From the NCBI RefSeq assembly GCF_044227025.1, contig NZ_JBGAFX010000001.1:558001-622000 (forward strand): 64,000 nucleotides of DNA, read 5' to 3'. Numbering within the stretch: position 1 is the first letter of the stretch; each line of letters starts with the position of its first letter. A program made the translations under genes and the position numbers. The notes below the pieces were generated by a model. The model did no database searches. It worked only from the letters and a program-made list of their open reading frames with translations, and was not told the DNA's origin. Source of the stretch: Dokdonella_A sp044227025 (GTDB taxonomy: Bacteria > Pseudomonadota > Gammaproteobacteria > Xanthomonadales > Rhodanobacteraceae). Positions 45,613 through 54,293 of the stretch are shown here, one piece after another.

Positions 45613-48600
45613 ATGGACGAGACGACTTTCCGCGATTTGCTGGCGCGTCACTGGACCACGCTGTTCGATCCGCACACGATCGAGAAGGGTGCGGACTACC
45701 TGCGGCGCGGCTACGTGCTCGGCACCCACTACGAGGCGGGTGACGGCGAAGGCGCGCTGATCGGCATGGTCGAGGGCACCGCGCGCGACCCGTACGCGGC
45801 CGGCGTGCGGCTCGAATGGGACGGCCAGCGCGCGAAGCTCGACAGTTACTGCACCTGTCCGCTCGAGTTCGAATGCAAGCACGTCGCCGCGACCGTTCTG
45901 TTCGAGCTGCGCGGCAAACCGGCGGGACAAGTGCGCGCCGATCTCGAACCGACCACGCCACAGCTCGGTGCGTGGAAGAACTGGCTCGATGGCCTGCGTG
46001 CGCCCCCGGGCAACGAAATCCGGCCGCTGCATGCGGGCGCTACCGAAGGTTCGGTCTGCGCGATCCTGCTGCGCGCGGACAGCACGCAGGCATTGCCGAC
46101 GTTGCAGGCACAGGTGGTGCGCGTGAAGCCGGGCAAGCGCGGCGGTTACGCGACGCCGCAGCCGTTGCAGCCGTCGTGGGCGGATCCGGCGCCGTGGAGC
46201 GGGCTCGACGCGGACACGTTCCAGCTCGTCGCCGGGCTGCGCATGCGCGCGCCCGCGTTCGGTGGTTCGGGCGGCTGGTTCCAGCTCGCTAGCGCGGCCG
46301 ACGAGCCGCTGCTCGAAACCCTGCTCGGCGCGTTGCCGTGCTTCCTGGAGAAAGCCTCGGCCGGACGCCTCGTGCTTGGCCCGATGCGCGCACTGCGCAT
46401 CGGCTGGGAAGCGCGCGACGACGGCACCCAGAAACTCGCGCTCAGTGTCGACGCCGCTTCGGCGAAGACGCGCCTGCTGCGCGTCGGCGGACTCTGGTAT
46501 TTCGATCCGGCGACGCGCGAACTCGGGCGCATCGACGGCGATGTGCGCCTTGCCGAAGCGGTGTTGCGCGCCCCGCCGCTGCTGCCGGAACAGGTGCCGC
46601 TGCTGATGGAGCGCTGGCGCGACACACCCCTGCTCGCGGCGCTGCCGCCACCGGCGGCGACCGTGGTCGAGCGCCGTGTCGCCTCGCCGGTACCGGTGCT
46701 GACGCTGCGCGCGGTCGCGATAACGACCGCGGCCGGGGTGCGCTACCAGGCCGGCACCGCGCGCCTTGGCTACGACTACGCTGGCGTGCGACTGCCGATG
46801 TTTCCTGCGCCCGCGCGCGAACGCCGGCGCGTCGGCGAGCAAGTGATCGAAATCGTGCGCGACCGCGCCAGCGAAGTCGCGGCGAGCGATCGCCTCGACG
46901 AAGTCGGCCTGGTGCCGGCCGAGACATTGGGCCGCCTGCCGGGCGTGCCCGCCGACGCGGTAGGCGACAACGACTTCGTGCTCGAACACGGGCGCGGCCA
47001 GCTCGCCGGCGCGGACCAGCTGTTCGCGCTCGCGCCGCGCCTGCGCGATCTCGGCTTCCGCGTCGAGTCCGACGAAGGCTTCCCGTTCGCACTGCTCGAC
47101 GAGCCGCGCGAGTGGTACGCCGAAGTCGACGAGGAAGCGGGCAATCCGTGGTTCGACCTGCGCCTCGGCATCGATGTCGACGGCGAGCGCATCGACCTGT
47201 TGCCGGTGCTGCATCGCCTGCTGTCCGATTCGGCGTTCCCGCTGGTCGCGCGCAAGGGCGAGCCCGAGGACGCGATGTGGCTGGTGCCGGTCGACGCGCG
47301 CCGGCGCGTGCCGTTGCCGCTGGCGAGACTGCGCGCGCTGATCGCCCCCCTGCTGGAATGGCTGCAGGTCCCGCCGCGCGACGACGACAGCGTGTTGCAC
47401 CTGCGTCGCGCACAGGCCGAAGTGCTCGAGCGTGTCGCCGCGGGCATCGAACAGCCGTGGCGCGGTGGCGAACGCCTGCGCGCCGAGCTCGAGCGCCTGC
47501 GCGCGCCGCGCGAACCCGCAAAGGAGCCGGAAGGCTTTCGCGCGACCCTGCGCGGCTACCAGCGCGACGGCCTTGCCTGGCTCGGCTTCCTCGCCGATGC
47601 CGGCATCGGCGGCATCCTCGCCGACGACATGGGCCTCGGAAAGACCGTGCAGGTGCTCGCGCATCTCGTCGCCGAGAAGAATCGCGGTCGCCTCGACCGG
47701 CCCGCGCTCGTGCTCGCGCCGACCAGCCTGGTCGGGAACTGGCGCGACGAGGCGCGCCGCTTTGCGCCCGATCTCGACGTGCTGGTCGTGCACGGTCCCG
47801 AGCGACACGGATTGCACGAGGAGATCCCCAACCACGACCTCGTCATCACGACCTATCCGCTGCTTCTGCGCGACCGCGATGCGCTGGTTGCACACGCGTA
47901 CTCGGTGCTCGTGCTCGACGAGGCGCAGGCGATCAAGAATTCCAAGAGCCAGGCCGCCAAGGTCGTGCGCGAGCTCGACGCGCGCCAGCGCATCGCGATG
48001 ACCGGCACTCCGCTGGAGAACCATCTCGGCGAGCTGTGGGCCGAATTCGATGCGATCGAGCCCGGCCTGCTCGGCAGCGAGAAGCACTTCACCAGGTTCT
48101 TCCGCTCGCCGATCGAGAAACACGGCGACGTCGAGCGGCGCGAGCGCCTCAGTCGCCGCATCGCACCGCTGATGTTGCGTCGACGCAAGGAAGACGTGCT
48201 GTCGGAATTGCCGCCGAAGACCGAGATCGTGCGCCGCATCGAACTCGAGGGCGACCAGCGCGAGTTGTACGAGACGCTGCGCCTGACCCAGCACGAACGC
48301 GTGCTCGACGAAGTGCGGCGGCGTGGCCTCGCGCAGAGTGGCATCGTCGTGCTCGATGCGCTGCTCAAGCTGCGCCAGGCCTGTTGCGATCCGCGCCTGG
48401 TCAAGCTCGACGGTGCGCGCAAGGTGCGCGAATCCGCCAAGCTCGACTACCTGCTCGACCTGCTCGGCAACCTGGTCGAGGAAGGTCGGCGCGTGCTCGT
48501 GTTCAGCCAGTTTGCCGAGATGCTCGCGCTTGTCGCCGCATCGCTCGACGAGCGCCGCCTCGGCTACCAGAGCCTCACCGGCGACACGCCCGGCACGCAG

Positions 48601-48948
48601 CGCACGGCGCTGGTCGAGCGCTTCCAGGCGGGCGAGGTGCCGCTGTTCCTGATCAGTCTCAAGGCGGGTGGCGTCGGCCTCAACCTGACCGCGGCGGATA
48701 CCGTGATCCACTATGACCCGTGGTGGAATCCCGCGGTCGAGGCGCAGGCGACCGACCGCGCCCATCGAATCGGCCAGGACAAGCCGGTGTTCGTCTACAA
48801 GCTGATCTGCGCCGGCACGGTCGAGGAGAAGATCCAGGCCCTGCAGCAGCGCAAGGCCGAACTCGCGCGTGCCGTGCTCGAAGGCGGCAGCACGCAGGCG
48901 CTGCGCTTCGATGATGCCGACGTGGCGGAGTTGTTCGCGCCGTTGTAG
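45613..48948 (+). CDS. SWIM zinc-finger SNF2-family helicase
   Basis: 1111 residues from the ATG at 45613; an in-frame ATG ten codons upstream (45583) is possible. Neither start has a good ribosome-binding site. An N-terminal SWIM zinc finger (CTCPLEFECKH) is followed by about 530 residues typical of bacterial SNF2 N-terminal regions. The ATPase core comes next: Walker A DDMGLGKTVQ, motif II LDEAQAIKN, motif III MTGTPLENHLGELW, motif V GGVGLNLTAADTVI and motif VI ATDRAHRIGQ. It is an ATP-driven DNA translocase, likely remodelling nucleoprotein complexes during transcription or repair. Standalone bacterial members are of largely unknown role. Confidence 0.88.
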   Translation: MDETTFRDLLARHWTTLFDPHTIEKGADYLRRGYVLGTHYEAGDGEGALIGMVEGTARDPYAAGVRLEWDGQRAKLDSYCTCPLEFECKHVAATVLFELRGKPAGQVRADLEPTTPQLGAWKNWLDGLRAPPGNEIRPLHAGATEGSVCAILLRADSTQALPTLQAQVVRVKPGKRGGYATPQPLQPSWADPAPWSGLDADTFQLVAGLRMRAPAFGGSGGWFQLASAADEPLLETLLGALPCFLEKASAGRLVLGPMRALRIGWEARDDGTQKLALSVDAASAKTRLLRVGGLWYFDPATRELGRIDGDVRLAEAVLRAPPLLPEQVPLLMERWRDTPLLAALPPPAATVVERRVASPVPVLTLRAVAITTAAGVRYQAGTARLGYDYAGVRLPMFPAPARERRRVGEQVIEIVRDRASEVAASDRLDEVGLVPAETLGRLPGVPADAVGDNDFVLEHGRGQLAGADQLFALAPRLRDLGFRVESDEGFPFALLDEPREWYAEVDEEAGNPWFDLRLGIDVDGERIDLLPVLHRLLSDSAFPLVARKGEPEDAMWLVPVDARRRVPLPLARLRALIAPLLEWLQVPPRDDDSVLHLRRAQAEVLERVAAGIEQPWRGGERLRAELERLRAPREPAKEPEGFRATLRGYQRDGLAWLGFLADAGIGGILADDMGLGKTVQVLAHLVAEKNRGRLDRPALVLAPTSLVGNWRDEARRFAPDLDVLVVHGPERHGLHEEIPNHDLVITTYPLLLRDRDALVAHAYSVLVLDEAQAIKNSKSQAAKVVRELDARQRIAMTGTPLENHLGELWAEFDAIEPGLLGSEKHFTRFFRSPIEKHGDVERRERLSRRIAPLMLRRRKEDVLSELPPKTEIVRRIELEGDQRELYETLRLTQHERVLDEVRRRGLAQSGIVVLDALLKLRQACCDPRLVKLDGARKVRESAKLDYLLDLLGNLVEEGRRVLVFSQFAEMLALVAASLDERRLGYQSLTGDTPGTQRTALVERFQAGEVPLFLISLKAGGVGLNLTAADTVIHYDPWWNPAVEAQATDRAHRIGQDKPVFVYKLICAGTVEEKIQALQQRKAELARAVLEGGSTQALRFDDADVAELFAPL

Positions 48949-48959
48949 TACGAAGCGCC

Positions 48960-49475
48960 GTTCCGTCCCCAACAGTCCGCGTTGAGCCTCGGATGCCTCC
49001 CGTCATTCGCATTGAGCGCTGCGATCGCTCTCCCCACCCGTTCGCGTTGAGCGCAGCGAGCGGCAGCGAGCGAAGTCGAAACGCCTGCGACGGCGCCGCA
49101 ACCCTTCGACTCCGCGCCTTCGGCGCTGCGCTCAGGGGGAACGGTCGTGTGGTGCGGACGTTGCGCGGTGCGAACGAACGCATAAGCCGTTCGCGTTGAG
49201 CGCAGCGAGCGAAGTCGAACGCCTGCGACAGCGCTGCAACCCTCAGTACGGCTTTGCGGACCCTTCGACTCCGCGCCTTCGGCGCGGCGCTCAGGGCGAA
49301 CGGTCGTGTGGTGCGGACGTTGCGCAGTACGAACGAACGCATAAGCCATTCGCGTTGAGCGCAGCGAGCGCTCTCCCCCTCCGTTCGCGTTGAGCGCAGC
49401 GAGCGCTCTCCCCTTCCGTTCGCGTTGAACGCAGCGAGCGGCAGCGAGCGAAGTCGAAACGCCTGTGACAGCGCC
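48960..49475. repeat. Clustered GTTCGCGTTGAGCGCAGCGAGCG repeats in a 544-base gene-free gap
   Basis: Between the SNF2 gene and the M48 protease gene there are at least five direct copies (near 49019, 49189, 49349, 49385 and 49420). Several are followed by AAGTCGAA(A)CGCCTG. There are also two inverted copies (CTTCGACTCCGCGCCTTCGGCGC, near 49102 and 49263). A segment of about 160 bases, starting GAACGGTCGTGTGGTGCGGA, occurs twice (49139 and 49298). No gene is seen. Confidence 0.8.
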
Positions 49476-49492
49476 CGGCGGTCCGATCTTCC

Positions 49493-51004
49493 TCAGTGCT
49501 GCGACGGCGTCGCCGGCTCCTTGTGCCCGCCAATGCGCACGCCCTCGCCGACATGCACGCCCTCGCCGACATGCACGCCGGAGTCTTCTGCCGCGTCTTC
49601 CTCGTCATCGTCCGCCGCATCTTCCTCGCCGCTGCCGCTGATGCGCGCGAGCAGGGCAGTGTCGCCGGTGAGTGCGGCAATCGTGGCCTTGCGCATCCAC
49701 CAGTTCTGGCCGATCAGGAATTCGTACGACGTCATCCCGGCGGTCTTGAGCGCCTCAGCCTGCGCCTGCCCGGCGTCGACGTGCGGTTGCGTGGTCGCAG
49801 CGTTGATCGCGAGCAGTTGCTCCAGCGGAAACGGCGGATCGAGGCGCAGGGCCTGATGATGGGCGAAGGAGTCGGCCAGATCGCGCCCGTGCGCGGCGAA
49901 CCGGCCCTGCGTCGCGCGGAAGAATGCGATGCTGTAGCGCTCGCTCAATGCGGGCGCCTGCTGCATGCGCGCGGTGTAGCCGCGATCGAGCTCGGCCAGC
50001 TTGGCCGCGTCGAGCTTGTGGTGCGCGAGCGCGTGCGCCCGCCCGGCGTCGCCGGCGTACACCAGTTCGTTCTGCAGCGCGGCGTAGTCGTCGAAGCCGA
50101 TTGCACTGATCGGCGCGAGTGCGGCGGCGGGAATGTCGCCGAGTTTCGGGTCGAGTGCCTCGGCAAGCGCGGTCTCGCCGTCGTGGCGGATCTGCTCGGT
50201 CGCGGCCGCAATCGCCGCGGAATCGGCGATCGGCGCGAGCGGGCGCGCGAGCAGCTCGGCGGGCGGCGCGAGCTTGGCGATCAGCTCCTGCGCGGCCTGG
50301 TAGCGCTTCGCGCTCGGCGGATGGGTGCGGAACATCGTCGCCGGGGCGTGGCCGGCTTCGAGTTCGCCGAGGCGCTGCTGCAAGCGGAGCATGCCCTGCG
50401 GGTTGTAGCCAGCCGCGATCATCCAGCCGAGGCCGAGGCGGTCGGCTTCCATTTCCTGGTTGCGGTTGAACTTCAGCGCGACGAGATTGCCGCCGACGTT
50501 GCCGGCGGCGCCGCCGAGCACCGCGCCGGCACCGGCATGCCGGCCACCGAGCTTGGCGCCGATGATCGCGCCGAGGATCGTGCCGACCACGCGCGCGCCC
50601 TGTTCCTTGCGTCGCCCCGCGCCAAGATGATCGGCCTTGTGATGGCCCATCTCGTGGCCGAGCGTAGCGGCGACCGCATCGCGATCATTGCCCATCGCGG
50701 CGAGGAGTCCCGCCTGCACGAGGATGATCTTCTCGCCATCGATCTCGGTCGCCAGCGCGTTGATGTCCGGATCGGTCGAGTAGACGAGCCGGGCCTGCAC
50801 GCCGGAGACTCGTTCGAGGTCGGCGTGGATCTTCTCCAGTTCGGTTGCCTGCGCGCGCAGATCCGCATCGCTGGCCTGGGTGGCGACGGCGTCGACGAGG
50901 TAGTAATGCGTTTCCGCGCGGACGGTACCGGCGCCGGTCAGGAGGGCAAGGGCGAGAGCGATGGTGGGGCGGAACACGCAAGCCTCGGGGGTGGGGTGGG
51001 GCAT
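49493..51004 (-). CDS. Exported M48-family zinc metalloprotease, BepA-like
   Basis: 503 residues from the ATG at 51004. A GTG at 50977 with GAGG upstream gives a more typical signal peptide (FRPTIALALALLTGAGTVRA) and may be the true start. The zinc site HEMGHH is near residue 117, and the third ligand lies in EMEADRLG. A glycine-rich helical-hairpin insertion sits between them (ILGAIIGAKLGGRHAGAGAV). A C-terminal helical region follows, then an acidic stretch and tandem GVHVGE repeats. Similar periplasmic M48 enzymes (BepA, LoiP) act in outer-membrane protein quality control, but the sugar- or lipoprotein-linked substrate here is unknown. Confidence 0.82.
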   Translation of the reverse strand: MPHPTPEACVFRPTIALALALLTGAGTVRAETHYYLVDAVATQASDADLRAQATELEKIHADLERVSGVQARLVYSTDPDINALATEIDGEKIILVQAGLLAAMGNDRDAVAATLGHEMGHHKADHLGAGRRKEQGARVVGTILGAIIGAKLGGRHAGAGAVLGGAAGNVGGNLVALKFNRNQEMEADRLGLGWMIAAGYNPQGMLRLQQRLGELEAGHAPATMFRTHPPSAKRYQAAQELIAKLAPPAELLARPLAPIADSAAIAAATEQIRHDGETALAEALDPKLGDIPAAALAPISAIGFDDYAALQNELVYAGDAGRAHALAHHKLDAAKLAELDRGYTARMQQAPALSERYSIAFFRATQGRFAAHGRDLADSFAHHQALRLDPPFPLEQLLAINAATTQPHVDAGQAQAEALKTAGMTSYEFLIGQNWWMRKATIAALTGDTALLARISGSGEEDAADDDEEDAAEDSGVHVGEGVHVGEGVRIGGHKEPATPSQH

Positions 51005-51079
51005 GGCGGCATTTCACCAAACAGCGACCGCGCACCGCAAATTTCCGGCAGAGCATGGTCCGATCCGGCCCGAGGTTCC

Positions 51080-51748
51080 TCAGACCAGATCGATGTACTC
51101 GAAGCGCCCGTCGCGCAGCACGCGCTCGCCGCGTTCGAGCGCCAATGGCGCGCCGAACAGCGGACTGTCGTGCACGCAGGTGTGGAACTCGCCGTTCTCG
51201 CCGCAGGGATCGCAGGACGAAGGCAGGTCGGCGAGCAGGCGCGCGCTGTAGTCACGGCCGCAATACGCGGCGTCGAGTTGGCTGGTGTCGACGCAGCACA
51301 GGATCGCGCGGTGCCCGCGTGCGACGAAGGTACGCGCGAGGCGTGCGGTGTCTTCACCCCACAGCGGGAATACGCAACGCCAGCCGAGGCGCGCGAGCAG
51401 TGCCTCGCGATACGCGCGCACGTCGGCAAGGAACAGGTCGCCGAACGCGATCGTGTCGAGCCCGGCGTGCCGGGCCCGCGCGCACGCCAGCGCGTCCGCG
51501 AACGCCGATTCGTACACTGCGTTGCTCGCCTGCGGCGGAATCACCACCTCGAACAATGGCAGGTCGAGCGCGACAGCCTGCGCCCGCAGGATCGAGCGGC
51601 GCACACCATGGATGCTGATCCGGTCGTACTCGCCGGTGACCGTCGTCAGCAGCCCGGCGACGTGCCATTGCGGATCGCCGAGCAGGCGTTCGAGTGCGAG
51701 GGTCGAGTCCTTGCCGCCGCTCCAGCCGATCAGCAGCGGCGTCGTCAT
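51080..51748 (-). CDS. Dph6-like PP-loop ATPase (adenine nucleotide alpha hydrolase family)
   Basis: 222 residues. The PP-loop is SGGKDSTLAL at residues 10-19. The family-specific segments GDLFLADVR and FPLWGED follow, and the conserved C-terminal CGENGEFHTCV is present. In eukaryotes and archaea the homologue amidates diphthine; bacteria lack diphthamide, so the bacterial function is unknown. The start ATG overlaps the stop codon of the upstream DUF938 methyltransferase gene by 4 bases, so the two are translated together. Confidence 0.8.
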   Translation of the reverse strand: MTTPLLIGWSGGKDSTLALERLLGDPQWHVAGLLTTVTGEYDRISIHGVRRSILRAQAVALDLPLFEVVIPPQASNAVYESAFADALACARARHAGLDTIAFGDLFLADVRAYREALLARLGWRCVFPLWGEDTARLARTFVARGHRAILCCVDTSQLDAAYCGRDYSARLLADLPSSCDPCGENGEFHTCVHDSPLFGAPLALERGERVLRDGRFEYIDLV

Positions 51749-52341
51749 GCGCGCCGCTCCCACAGCAGGATGCGATTGTTGGCCGGCAACGCGACACCGT
51801 CGATGCGCGCGAAACCGGCGGCGCGGGCAAGCGCATCGACCGCCGCGACATCGCGCAGACCCATGTGCGCCGCGCGCGCCCTCAGCGAGGCATCGAACGC
51901 GGCATTGCTGTCGCTGGTGTAGCGCCCTTCGAGGTTGAACGGCCCGTAGATCGCGAGCTTTGCAGCGGGCGTCGTCGCACGCGGCAAGGCCGCGAACAAT
52001 GCCTCGACCTCGGGCCAACCCATGATATGCAGGGTATTGGAGCTGAACACCGCGTCGTAGGGGCCGCCGGGCCAGCTGCCCGTCGCATCCAGCTCGAGCG
52101 GTGCCGGCGTGTTCGGCAAGGCGGCCTCGCTGAGCCAGGCTCGGATGCCGGCGAGGTTCTCCGCGCGATCCGACGCCTGCCATTCGAGTTGCGGCAGAGC
52201 CGCCGCGAAATGCACTGCGTGCTGGCCGGTACCACTGCCAACCTCGAGCACGCGCCGGCGGTCGGCGAAGAATCCGCGCAACACGCCAAGGATCGGATCG
52301 CGATTGCGCTCGCAGGCGGCGGAATACGGTTTGTCGTCCAT
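51745..52341 (-). CDS. DUF938 family SAM-dependent methyltransferase
   Basis: 198 residues. The start at 52341 is MDDKPYSAACERNRDPIL, where the family begins. The SAM-binding motif I is VLEVGSGTGQHAVHFA; NTLHIMGWPEVEALF and YGPFNLEGRYTS are DUF938 signatures. It is predicted to be a soluble methyltransferase of unknown substrate. Its last codons overlap the Dph6-like gene by ATGA, so the pair may act in the same modification pathway (inference). Confidence 0.82.
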   Translation of the reverse strand: MDDKPYSAACERNRDPILGVLRGFFADRRRVLEVGSGTGQHAVHFAAALPQLEWQASDRAENLAGIRAWLSEAALPNTPAPLELDATGSWPGGPYDAVFSSNTLHIMGWPEVEALFAALPRATTPAAKLAIYGPFNLEGRYTSDSNAAFDASLRARAAHMGLRDVAAVDALARAAGFARIDGVALPANNRILLWERRA

Positions 52342-52493
52342 CGCGGGAGTGTGCACGAGCCAGCGCGCGCGCGACAGCGCCGATCCGCTCGGACCATTCC
52401 GGGCGCAAGCACCCCGGAAACAGGTTCGACCCGTGGATTCTGTCGGGGTCAAGCGTGTGCGATGCTTGCGCGACCCCGGCGACGACCCTGCGC

Positions 52494-53723
52494 ATGCTCA
52501 ACCGGCTCTGGCTTGGTTTCTTCCTGACGGCGGCGGTGGCCGCGCTTGCGCAGTGGCTGGTCGGCGGCAATGCGGGTGTATTCGCGGCGATGGTCGCCAG
52601 CCTGTTCGACATGGCGAAGCTGTCGGTCGAGGTGATGATCCTGCTGTTCGGCACGCTCACCCTCTGGCTCGGCTTCCTGCGCATCGCCGAGCGCGCCGGC
52701 CTGATCGACCTGCTCGCGCGCGCGCTCGGTCCCCTGTTCGCGCGCCTGATGCCGGGGGTGCCGCGCGGTCATCCGGCGATCGGCCTGATCACCCTGAATT
52801 TCGCCGCGAACGTGCTCGGCCTCGACAATGCGGCGACGCCGATCGGTCTGAGAGCGATGCGCGAATTGCAGACGCTGAACCCGTCGCCCGACACGGCGAG
52901 CAACGCGCAGATCCTGTTCCTCGTGCTGAACGCGTCGTCGCTGACCCTGTTGCCGGTTTCGATCTTCATGTATCGCGCGCAACAGGGTGCGCACGATCCG
53001 ACCCTCGTGTTCGTGCCGATCCTGCTCGCGACCAGCGCGTCGACCCTGGTCGGCCTGCTGAGTGTCGCGTACATGCAGAAGCTGAAGCTGCGCGATCCGC
53101 TCGTGCTGGTGTTCCTGCTCGGCGTCACGGTGCTGCTGAGCGCATTCATGGCCGTACTGCTGCAGCTGCCCGCCGCCGCGCTCGCGCCGCTGTCGTCGCT
53201 GCTCGGCAACCTCACGTTGTTCGCGATCGTGCTCGGTTTCCTCGTCGCCGGTGCGTGGCGCAAGGTCCCGGTGTACGAGAGCTTCGTCGACGGGGCGAAG
53301 CAGGGCTTCGAGGTCGCGAGGGAGCTGTTGCCGTACCTCGTCGCGATGCTGTGCGCGGTCGGCGTGCTGCGCGCGTCCGGCGCACTCGACTTCGCGCTCG
53401 ATGGCGTGCGCTGGTGCGTCCACGCGGCCGGCCTCGACGCGCGCTTCGTCGACGCACTGCCGACCGCGCTGGTCAAGCCGTTCTCGGGCAGCGCCGCGCG
53501 CGCGTTGCTGATCGAGACGATGAAGACGCAGGGCGTCGACAGCTTCGCCGCCCTGCTCGCGGCGACCGTGCAGGGCAGCACCGAGACGACGTTCTACGTG
53601 CTCGCGGTGTATTTCGGCGCGGTCGGCATCCGACGCGCGCGCCATGCGGTCGGCTGCGCGCTGCTGGCCGATCTCGCCGGCGTGCTCGCCTCGATCGCGG
53701 TGTGCTACTGGTTCTTCGGCTAG
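52494..53723 (+). CDS. Nucleoside-recognition (SpmA-SpmB fusion) membrane protein
   Basis: 409 residues with about ten membrane helices. Two Gate/nucleoside-recognition domains are joined in one chain. The first resembles SpmA (ITLNFAANVLGLDNAATPIGL) and the second SpmB (LPTALVKPFSGSAARALLIE, VQGSTETTFYVLAVYFG). In Bacillus the two are separate proteins needed for spore-core dehydration. This organism shows no sporulation genes here, so a transport or permease-like role is more likely. The ATG at 52494 follows a Cys/Arg-rich non-homologous leader. Confidence 0.83.
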   Translation: MLNRLWLGFFLTAAVAALAQWLVGGNAGVFAAMVASLFDMAKLSVEVMILLFGTLTLWLGFLRIAERAGLIDLLARALGPLFARLMPGVPRGHPAIGLITLNFAANVLGLDNAATPIGLRAMRELQTLNPSPDTASNAQILFLVLNASSLTLLPVSIFMYRAQQGAHDPTLVFVPILLATSASTLVGLLSVAYMQKLKLRDPLVLVFLLGVTVLLSAFMAVLLQLPAAALAPLSSLLGNLTLFAIVLGFLVAGAWRKVPVYESFVDGAKQGFEVARELLPYLVAMLCAVGVLRASGALDFALDGVRWCVHAAGLDARFVDALPTALVKPFSGSAARALLIETMKTQGVDSFAALLAATVQGSTETTFYVLAVYFGAVGIRRARHAVGCALLADLAGVLASIAVCYWFFG

Positions 53724-53785
53724 CGAATTGAAGAATTGCCGTCATTCCTGCGCAAAAGGGGGCCGGCGACTTCATGCCTGCGCAT

Positions 53786-53822
53786 TTGCACCTGCAACGA
53801 AAATGAACGAATATTGCAGGTG
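53786..53822 (+). promoter_or_regulatory. Promoter inside an inverted-repeat operator of the Xre/RES operon
   Basis: -35 TTGCAC (53786-53791) and -10 GAATAT (53809-53814) are separated by 17 bases. They sit almost exactly within a perfect 9-bp inverted repeat, CACCTGCAA (53789-53797) and TTGCAGGTG (53814-53822). The antitoxin ATG follows at 53843 with GAGGAA upstream. Overlap of operator and promoter predicts autorepression. Confidence 0.7.
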
Positions 53823-53842
53823 ACAACAGGCGAGGAATCGCG

Positions 53843-54226
53843 ATGGCCGTCCATCCCGCCCGCAGGACCACTCCGGCGACCGATCCGGGCCAGGTGCTGA
53901 CCAAGGCCGCGCTGCGCGCGGCCGAGATCCTCGACGTGCCGCAGCGAACGCTGGCCGAGATCATCGGCGTCAGCACCTCGACCATCTCGCGCGCGGCGCG
54001 CGCGCCGCTCGATCCGGCCAGTAAGCCGGGCCAGCTCGCCGCACTGTGGGTGCGCGCGTTCCGCGCGCTCGATGCGATCGTCGGTTCGAACGATGCCGCC
54101 GCGCGCGCGTGGCTGACTTCGGCGAACGCGGCGTTCGGTGGCGCGAAGCCGCTCGAACGCATGCGCCATGCGGAAGGCCTCGTGCACGTGCTGCACTACC
54201 TCGACAGCGCGCGCGCGCGCCTGTGA
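53843..54226 (+). CDS. Xre/MbcA/ParS-type antitoxin
   Basis: 127 residues. A helix-turn-helix occupies about residues 28-55 (AAEILDVPQRTLAEIIGVST). A C-terminal toxin-binding domain of the MbcA/ParS/Xre (DUF2384) family follows, with VRAFRALDAIVGSNDAAARAWL and FGGAKPLERM. It neutralises the RES toxin encoded 67 bases downstream and represses the operon through the inverted repeat at 53789-53822. The pairing and order match known Xre-RES modules. Confidence 0.86.
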   Translation: MAVHPARRTTPATDPGQVLTKAALRAAEILDVPQRTLAEIIGVSTSTISRAARAPLDPASKPGQLAALWVRAFRALDAIVGSNDAAARAWLTSANAAFGGAKPLERMRHAEGLVHVLHYLDSARARL

Positions 54227-54293
54227 GCGCGTCGCGGCGCGTGCGACGGCGCGTCGCCACGCTGTGCGGCCAACGGACACGAGGGCGGCGGCG

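Noticed and set aside
48960..49475. The repeat cluster as a CRISPR array.
   Set aside because: Repeat spacing is irregular, inverted copies occur, the units are dispersed elsewhere, and no cas gene is present.
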